Below are positions 59,225 to 64,000 of a stretch of 64,000 nucleotides of DNA, in pieces. The notes beneath the pieces were generated by a model that saw nothing but the letters and a program-made list of their open reading frames with translations, ran no database searches and had not been told where the DNA came from. Where the stretch lies: positions 14,082-78,081 of the forward strand of contig JAZTWW010000043.1 in NCBI GenBank assembly GCA_045636065.1, written 5' to 3'. Position 1 is the first letter of the stretch; each line of letters begins with the position of its first letter. This stretch comes from RGIG5050 sp045636065 (lineage in GTDB: Bacteria; Verrucomicrobiota; Kiritimatiellia; RFP12; UBA1067). Both the position numbers and the translations under genes were made by a program.

Positions 59225-60990
59225 AGGGCCGCGCCACCCATGCAGGACGCTACCTTTTGGTGCTTCTGGCGCTGGGGGCAACACTCGGTGTGATAGCCGT
59301 CCAGCTTGTCATGCTGCATTTCGGTCTTGCGGGCCAGGTTCCCAAGAGGCCGAAATATTCTTTTACCAAGGAGGTTACGGGCGTCTACGCCTTGCGCGGC
59401 AAGATATGCGCAAGCGACGGGCTTCCCCTTGCGCAGAGCGTCATGGTCTGGAACTACCATGTCGATCCCAAGGCCGTAAAGCCAAAGGAGCAGAAGGTCC
59501 AGCGCATGGAGATAATAACGAACGTCGCCGCGCAGCTTTCCCTTCCCGTATCGAAGGTGATGGACGCCTACTGCCAGACGAAGAGCCGTTACTACTATCT
59601 CACCACGAGCGACGACGGCGCCGCGCATGAGGCTCTAAGCGGCTACAGGCCAAGGCAGATGGTCCCCAAGGCCCCCGGGCTCGTCATAGAGGAGAAGAAC
59701 ATAAGGAGCTATCCGCAGGGGAGGCTCGCCTCGCAGATAGTCGGCTTCGTCTCCAAGGACCCCACCAACAGCGTCGGCAGCGCGGGCATAGAGCAGAGGT
59801 ACGAGAGGTTCCTGAGGGGCACGCCCGGGGAGGTCGTGGGCGAGCAGGATGCGCGCGGCGGCGAGCTCAGGGAGCGGCGCATAAGGAGCGTCGACGCGAG
59901 GCGCGGGGCCGATGTCTACCTTACGCTCAACCACGAGATACAGCTCGAAGTGGAGCGAGCTCTTGAGGAGGCGTGCGCTTCGAACAACACGGAGGTCGGA
60001 TGGGCGCTTGTGATGGGCGCCCGCACGGGCGCTATCCTCGCGATGGCGAGCCTCCCGGACTACTCGCCGTCGAGGTACAACAAGTATGCCCCTGAAACGC
60101 GCAAGAACAGGGTCATATCGGAGAACTACGAGCCTGGAAGCGTCATGAAGCCGATTACGGCATGCGCCGCGCTTGAAGAGGGAATATGCACCCCCGAAAG
60201 CGTGTACGACGCCGGCAAGGGCATATGGTTCTACCTCGGGCGTCCTTTGAGGGACCACCCGACGGGCCTTCTGACGGTGAGGGAGGCGATAGCCAAAAGC
60301 TCTAATATCGTCTTTGCGAAGATCGGCCTTGAGCTCGGCCCCGAGAGGCTGTGGAAGCACTTCAGGGCCATGGGTTTCGGCGCGAAGACGGGGCTGGAGC
60401 TTCCAGGCGAGGAGACGGGCATCCTGCGGCATGACGATCTCCTGAAGGACGGGCTTAAGCCGACGCGCGTTCCGATAGGGCAGGGCGTTTGCGTCACCGC
60501 GCTTCAGCTCGCCAACGCCTACTGCGCAATAGCGAACGGGGGCGCGCTCATGAAGCCCTATATAGTCGACAGGGTTGTCCAGGACGACGGCACCATCATC
60601 GAGAAACGCGAGCCCACGGTCGTCGGCCACCCGATGACTCCAAAGACGGCGCGAAGGGTGAGGGAGATGATGCGCTCCGTGACGGAAAAGGGCGGAACTG
60701 GCAGGCGCGCCACGGTGCGCGGATATTCCGTCGCCGGCAAGACGGGTACCGCGCAGATGAAGGAAGGCAAGGGCTACTCCAGCACGAAGTACTATGCCAC
60801 TTTCGTCGGCATGATCCCCGCAAGCGATCCCGAGGTTGTGATACTCGTGACGCTCGCCAACCCCCAGCCCAAGCATACGGGCGGCGAGGTGAGCTGCCCC
60901 GTGTTCAGGAGGATTGCGACTACTGCGATGAAGGTCCTGGAAGTCGAGCCGGACATGCCCGAGGAGATTCCGGAGGACATGGCGGAATAG
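59221..60990 (+). CDS. ftsI: Peptidoglycan transpeptidase FtsI (PBP2/PBP3-type, 589 aa)
   Basis: A class B penicillin-binding protein. An N-terminal membrane helix (LLVLLALGATLGVIAVQLVML) is followed by a dimerisation-type region (YPQGRLASQIVGFV) and the transpeptidase domain with SVMK (S308, the acyl-enzyme Ser and Lys), SSN (about 359-361) and KTGT (about 508-511). It crosslinks septal peptidoglycan with FtsW. Start ATG 59221 overlaps the ftsL stop. Clear homologues have a C-terminal PASTA domain in some phyla; it is absent here. Confidence 0.93.
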   Translation: MKGRATHAGRYLLVLLALGATLGVIAVQLVMLHFGLAGQVPKRPKYSFTKEVTGVYALRGKICASDGLPLAQSVMVWNYHVDPKAVKPKEQKVQRMEIITNVAAQLSLPVSKVMDAYCQTKSRYYYLTTSDDGAAHEALSGYRPRQMVPKAPGLVIEEKNIRSYPQGRLASQIVGFVSKDPTNSVGSAGIEQRYERFLRGTPGEVVGEQDARGGELRERRIRSVDARRGADVYLTLNHEIQLEVERALEEACASNNTEVGWALVMGARTGAILAMASLPDYSPSRYNKYAPETRKNRVISENYEPGSVMKPITACAALEEGICTPESVYDAGKGIWFYLGRPLRDHPTGLLTVREAIAKSSNIVFAKIGLELGPERLWKHFRAMGFGAKTGLELPGEETGILRHDDLLKDGLKPTRVPIGQGVCVTALQLANAYCAIANGGALMKPYIVDRVVQDDGTIIEKREPTVVGHPMTPKTARRVREMMRSVTEKGGTGRRATVRGYSVAGKTGTAQMKEGKGYSSTKYYATFVGMIPASDPEVVILVTLANPQPKHTGGEVSCPVFRRIATTAMKVLEVEPDMPEEIPEDMAE

Positions 60991-61020
60991 TTTTTGCGCA
61001 AGCGTCTCGGGAGGGTTTCA

Positions 61021-63108
61021 ATGGTATATAGCGGAATTTCCTGCGATTCGAGGACGGTGAAGCCGGGCGATCTTTTCGTGGCGATCCCGGGCGTCAGGGA
61101 CGATGGGGCCAAATACGCGCGGGAGGCCGTGATGCGCGGCGCAGCGGCCGTCGCGAGTGCGGTACCGATAGAGGGCCTTGGCGTTGAGAACATCGTAGTT
61201 GAGGGCGACATCCGTGCCTGGCTCGGACTTAAGGCGGCCGAACTCAAAGGGATGCCTTCCTCAAGGCTCGATGTCTTCGGCATAACAGGGACGAACGGCA
61301 AGACCACGACGACATGGATCCTCGCCGAGTTCCTCAAGGCTGGCGGGAGGCGCCCGGGGTACGTTACGACAGTCGAGACGTTCACAGGCGCAAGGACGTT
61401 TGAAAGCGCGCACACTACCCCCGGGCAGATCGAGCTTCAGGGGCTTTTCGCGGAGATGGTCTCATCTGGTCTAGACAGCGCGGTGATGGAGGTTTCAAGC
61501 CATGCCGCCACGCAGTCGAGGACTGCCGGAACGCGCTTCGCCGGCGCAGGGTTCACCAACTTGACGGAAGACCATCTCGACTACCACGGCGACATGGAGC
61601 GGTACTACGCCGCGAAGCGCGACTGGCTCCTTTCCGTGGGTACCGGCTCCAGCGCCCAATTGGGGACAGTTCCCGGGAAATTGGGGACAGTCCCCATCTG
61701 CGTGTGCGTTGACGGCAGGTACGGCCAAAGGCTCCTTGACGAGCTTAAGCGGGCGTCATGCAACGCGATACCTTGCGGTTATGAGGCCGATAGCGGTGAT
61801 TTTATAAGATATATCGAGAAGACAAGCCCGCTTGCAGGGCGCTACAACGTTGAAAACGTCCTTCTTGCCGCCGCGATCGCGCGCGCAAGCGGCGTCCCGG
61901 AGGACGCGATATGGGGGAGTGTCCCCAAACTGAAGCCTAGATGGGGGCGCCTTGAGCGCGTGCCGACTTCGAGCCGCGCCGAGGTGTTTGTCGATTTCGC
62001 CCATACGGACGATGCGCTCGCGAACGTCCTTTCAACAGTCAAGGCGTTCGCCAAAGGGAACGTCTGGGCCGTCTTTGGAGCCGGCGGGGACCGCGACAGG
62101 GCCAAAAGACCTCTTATGGGAGCCGCCGCCGCGAAATGGGCCGACAGGCTCGTCGTCACGAGCGACAATCCAAGGAGCGAGGATCCTGAATCGATAATAG
62201 ACCAGATCGCCGCCGGAATCCCTCAAGGCAAGGGATACATCCGCGAGAGCGACAGGAGAAGGGCGATAAACCATGCCCTCGCCGAGGCCGCCGAAGGCGA
62301 TGTCGTGGTGATATGCGGCAAGGGCCATGAAACGACGCAGGAGGTGAAAGGGGTGCTGCACCCCTTCGACGACAGGGAGGTGGCGAGAAGCGCCGGATTT
62401 TACGCCGTCAAGATGAGGGCATCCGCAAGCGGCGTCCACATTTCAGGGGCTGAAAGGATCGTCCCCGCAAAAGCGGCCCCCGGCGTGGCGGCGGCGCTCG
62501 TAAGAAGGGCCATGTCGCATCCGAGGGGTGCGCCGGATTCCGTCAACCTGAAGCTTGAGGCGCCCCATAGGCCGATAGCGAGACTCAAGGCCCTTGAGGT
62601 CATGAGGCATGAGGTTGCAACCCCCAAGGAGGGGCTTGAGCTCGCCGTGTCGCTTCTTGAGGAGGCGGGGATCGGCCGCGCGCGCGAGGCCGTCGAGATG
62701 TTCCGCCTCACGGGGCCAATGAGAGGCGCGATGCTCCTTGACGCCGATACGCTCGAAAGGCTTGAAAGCGACCCCATGCGAGGCGTCAGGGCCACGTACA
62801 TGGACTCGTGCGCAGGATCGTCCTCCGGTTGCGCGGAGGTAAAGAACCATTTCGCCGAGGCTCTTGTCCTGGCGACGAAGGTTGCGAACGCGCCCGGGAT
62901 CGTAGGGGAGCTTTGCGTAAGCGACGACCCCGGGTACGTTACGGGGTATGTCGCTTCAAGATCGCTCGGCTACAGGCGCATAACGAAGATGAAGGAGCCT
63001 GGCGACCCCTTCGGGGGAAGGATATTCTTCTTTAGAGGTCCCAGATCGGCCGTCGCAGATACGGTCGAGTACCTTGAAAGGCAGTGGGCCCTTGTGGAGG
63101 GCGCATGA
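61021..63108 (+). CDS. MurE-BioW fusion protein (695 aa)
   Basis: ATG 61021 follows GGAGGG at 6 nt. Residues 1-455 are UDP-MurNAc-tripeptide synthetase MurE: CDSRTVKPGDLFVAIPG, P-loop GTNGKTTTT (about 92-100), TNLTEDHLDYHGDMERYY and DNPR at 382-385, the motif typical of the meso-diaminopimelate-adding type, then HPFDDREVAR at its end. From about 458 the frame goes straight into a full BioW (6-carboxyhexanoate-CoA ligase) sequence: MRASASGVHISGAERIV, RGAPDSVNLKLE, LVLATKVANAPGIVGELCVSDDPGYVTGYVASRSLGYRRITKMKE (in B. subtilis BioW: SDDPDYITGYVAGKKMGYQRITAMKE). No stop lies between the parts. bioF overlaps downstream. MurE adds a residue to the cell-wall precursor; BioW makes pimeloyl-CoA for biotin. 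One small repeat sits inside the MurE part (61658-61695). Confidence 0.88.
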   Translation: MVYSGISCDSRTVKPGDLFVAIPGVRDDGAKYAREAVMRGAAAVASAVPIEGLGVENIVVEGDIRAWLGLKAAELKGMPSSRLDVFGITGTNGKTTTTWILAEFLKAGGRRPGYVTTVETFTGARTFESAHTTPGQIELQGLFAEMVSSGLDSAVMEVSSHAATQSRTAGTRFAGAGFTNLTEDHLDYHGDMERYYAAKRDWLLSVGTGSSAQLGTVPGKLGTVPICVCVDGRYGQRLLDELKRASCNAIPCGYEADSGDFIRYIEKTSPLAGRYNVENVLLAAAIARASGVPEDAIWGSVPKLKPRWGRLERVPTSSRAEVFVDFAHTDDALANVLSTVKAFAKGNVWAVFGAGGDRDRAKRPLMGAAAAKWADRLVVTSDNPRSEDPESIIDQIAAGIPQGKGYIRESDRRRAINHALAEAAEGDVVVICGKGHETTQEVKGVLHPFDDREVARSAGFYAVKMRASASGVHISGAERIVPAKAAPGVAAALVRRAMSHPRGAPDSVNLKLEAPHRPIARLKALEVMRHEVATPKEGLELAVSLLEEAGIGRAREAVEMFRLTGPMRGAMLLDADTLERLESDPMRGVRATYMDSCAGSSSGCAEVKNHFAEALVLATKVANAPGIVGELCVSDDPGYVTGYVASRSLGYRRITKMKEPGDPFGGRIFFFRGPRSAVADTVEYLERQWALVEGA
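61658..61695. repeat. REP-like GGGGACAGT repeat pair inside murE
   Basis: AATTGGGGACAGTTCCC (61658-61674) and AATTGGGGACAGTCCCC (61679-61695) are direct copies 21 bp apart. The unit has a short dyad (GGGGAC/GTCCCC) of the type often seen as dispersed repeats near RAYT/IS200-like transposases. The pair keeps the murE frame and adds QLGTVPGKLGTVP to the protein in a region of variable length. Confidence 0.72.
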
Positions 63109-64000
63109 ACGCGGATTTCGAGCGTTGGCTCGATGAAGGGCTAAAGTCGATATCGTCGTCGGGACTCAGGCGGACGATGGAGGTGATGGATTGCGAGACG
63201 GGCCCCTTTGCGCGCTCGATGGCCGTCCTTTCGTCGAACGACTACCTCGATCTCGCGCGCGACGTGCGTGTAAAGGAGGCGGCCGCGAACGCCGCGATGG
63301 AATGGGGCGCGGGAACGGGCGGATCGCGCCTAACTACAGGTACGCAGCCGCCGCACATTGCACTTGAAAGCCATGTCGCCTCGTTCAAGGATGCCGAGGC
63401 GGCCGTTTCGTTCGCGACGGGATACATGGCGAACATCGGTACGATACAGGCACTTGCCGGGAAGGGCGATACGATCTTCTCGGACGAGCTAAACCACGCG
63501 AGCATAATAGACGGCTGCCGCCTCTCAGGCGCTGCGGTGGTGATATACCGCCATGCCGACATGGATGACCTCGAAGCGAAGCTGAGGATCGCTCCTCCGG
63601 CCGGCCGCAGGCTCGTCGTTAGCGACGGCGTATTCTCGATGGACGGCGATGTCCTCGATCTTCCGGCTTTCATTTCCGTATGCCGCAGGTGGGGGGCGGT
63701 GTCGTTCGTCGACGAGGCCCATGCGACGGGAGTGGTCGGGCGGACGGGCCGCGGGCTTCACGAGGCTTTCGGATGCGAAGCACCAGACGTTACGGCTGGA
63801 ACGCTCTCCAAGGCCCTCGGAAGCTCCGGCGGGTTCATCTGCGGATCGAGGCGGCTTTGCGACTATCTCGTCAACAGGGCGAGAAGCTTCATATTCTCGA
63901 CAGCCCCCGGTGCGGCCGCGGCGGCCGGCGCCGCTGCGGCGCTCGGGATAGTCGGAAGCGAGCCGCGGCGCGGCGAGGCGCCTGCCGCAAGAACGCGAAA
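63105..64000 (+). CDS. bioF: 8-amino-7-oxononanoate synthase, 5' part (298 codons visible)
   Basis: A PLP enzyme condensing pimeloyl-CoA and L-alanine to KAPA, the step after BioW. It shows LSSNDYLDLARD, GTGGSRLTTGTQPPHIALE, DELNHASIIDGCRLSGA, SDGVFSMDGD, FVDEAHATGVVG and TLSKALGSSGGFICG with the PLP-binding Lys. ATG 63105 overlaps the stop of the fusion gene (ATGA). The gene is intact through the window end; roughly 90 C-terminal codons are missing. Its position confirms that the preceding domain is BioW. Confidence 0.94.
   Translation, partial: MNADFERWLDEGLKSISSSGLRRTMEVMDCETGPFARSMAVLSSNDYLDLARDVRVKEAAANAAMEWGAGTGGSRLTTGTQPPHIALESHVASFKDAEAAVSFATGYMANIGTIQALAGKGDTIFSDELNHASIIDGCRLSGAAVVIYRHADMDDLEAKLRIAPPAGRRLVVSDGVFSMDGDVLDLPAFISVCRRWGAVSFVDEAHATGVVGRTGRGLHEAFGCEAPDVTAGTLSKALGSSGGFICGSRRLCDYLVNRARSFIFSTAPGAAAAAGAAAALGIVGSEPRRGEAPAARTR

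Overview
The window is a 64 kb, high-GC, gene-dense bacterial chromosome segment. Most genes are on the + strand; only two clear genes (about 40.5-41.6 kb and 45.9-46.7 kb) are on the minus strand. The combination of many type III secretion (T3S) chaperone-like genes, very large effector-like genes, a long secreted beta-helix-like protein and a mraZ-rsmH-ftsL-ftsI-murE division cluster suggests a bacterium of the PVC superphylum (Verrucomicrobiota/Kiritimatiellota-like). This is inference; no rRNA or taxonomic marker was searched.

Region A (1-32.7 kb) is an accessory island. It has four class I (CesT/Tir-type) T3S chaperone-like genes interleaved with large modular proteins of 305 to 2692 aa. 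These share short N-terminal 'heads', a module marked by EMFGGEANIP...GKPLTARRI, and a beta-rich YTL/IRY module. Two carry kinase-like domains: ABC1/UbiB-like in the 2692-aa protein and PI3K/HipA-like in the 900-aa protein. Several tiny genes look like leftovers of such proteins (head only, tail only, or head joined to tail). Ten copies of a fixed-spacing element, TAACCT-N13-GTGTA, lie upstream of these genes. Some overlap the preceding stop codon. The element is probably the promoter of a dedicated T3S regulon. A second effector-chaperone pair lies at 50.7-53.2 kb. No T3S apparatus gene is in the window.

Region B (32.7-41.6 kb) is housekeeping: an AGCS sodium/amino-acid symporter, pyrD, ychF, a fabG-like/fabF-like pair, queA, a secreted protein of unknown role and a convergent U32-like gene.

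Region C (41.6-45.9 kb) is a ferrous iron uptake locus: feoA-feoA-feoB, a Cys-rich membrane protein and a putative outer-membrane barrel. DtxR/IdeR-like boxes lie in front of feoA and feoB.

Region D (45.9-57.2 kb) holds an SDR, folD, an unknown 654-aa gene, an orphan OppB-type permease, the second effector-chaperone pair, an M3 oligopeptidase, a Wzx/MATE-like flippase and a low-molecular-weight tyrosine phosphatase, closed by a strong terminator.

Region E (57.3-64 kb) is the start of the dcw cluster: mraZ, rsmH, ftsL-like, ftsI and murE. The murE reading frame continues directly into a complete BioW (pimeloyl-CoA synthetase) domain and overlaps bioF, which runs off the window. Four housekeeping genes have a -10 hexamer exactly 7 nt before ATG, which predicts leaderless mRNAs.
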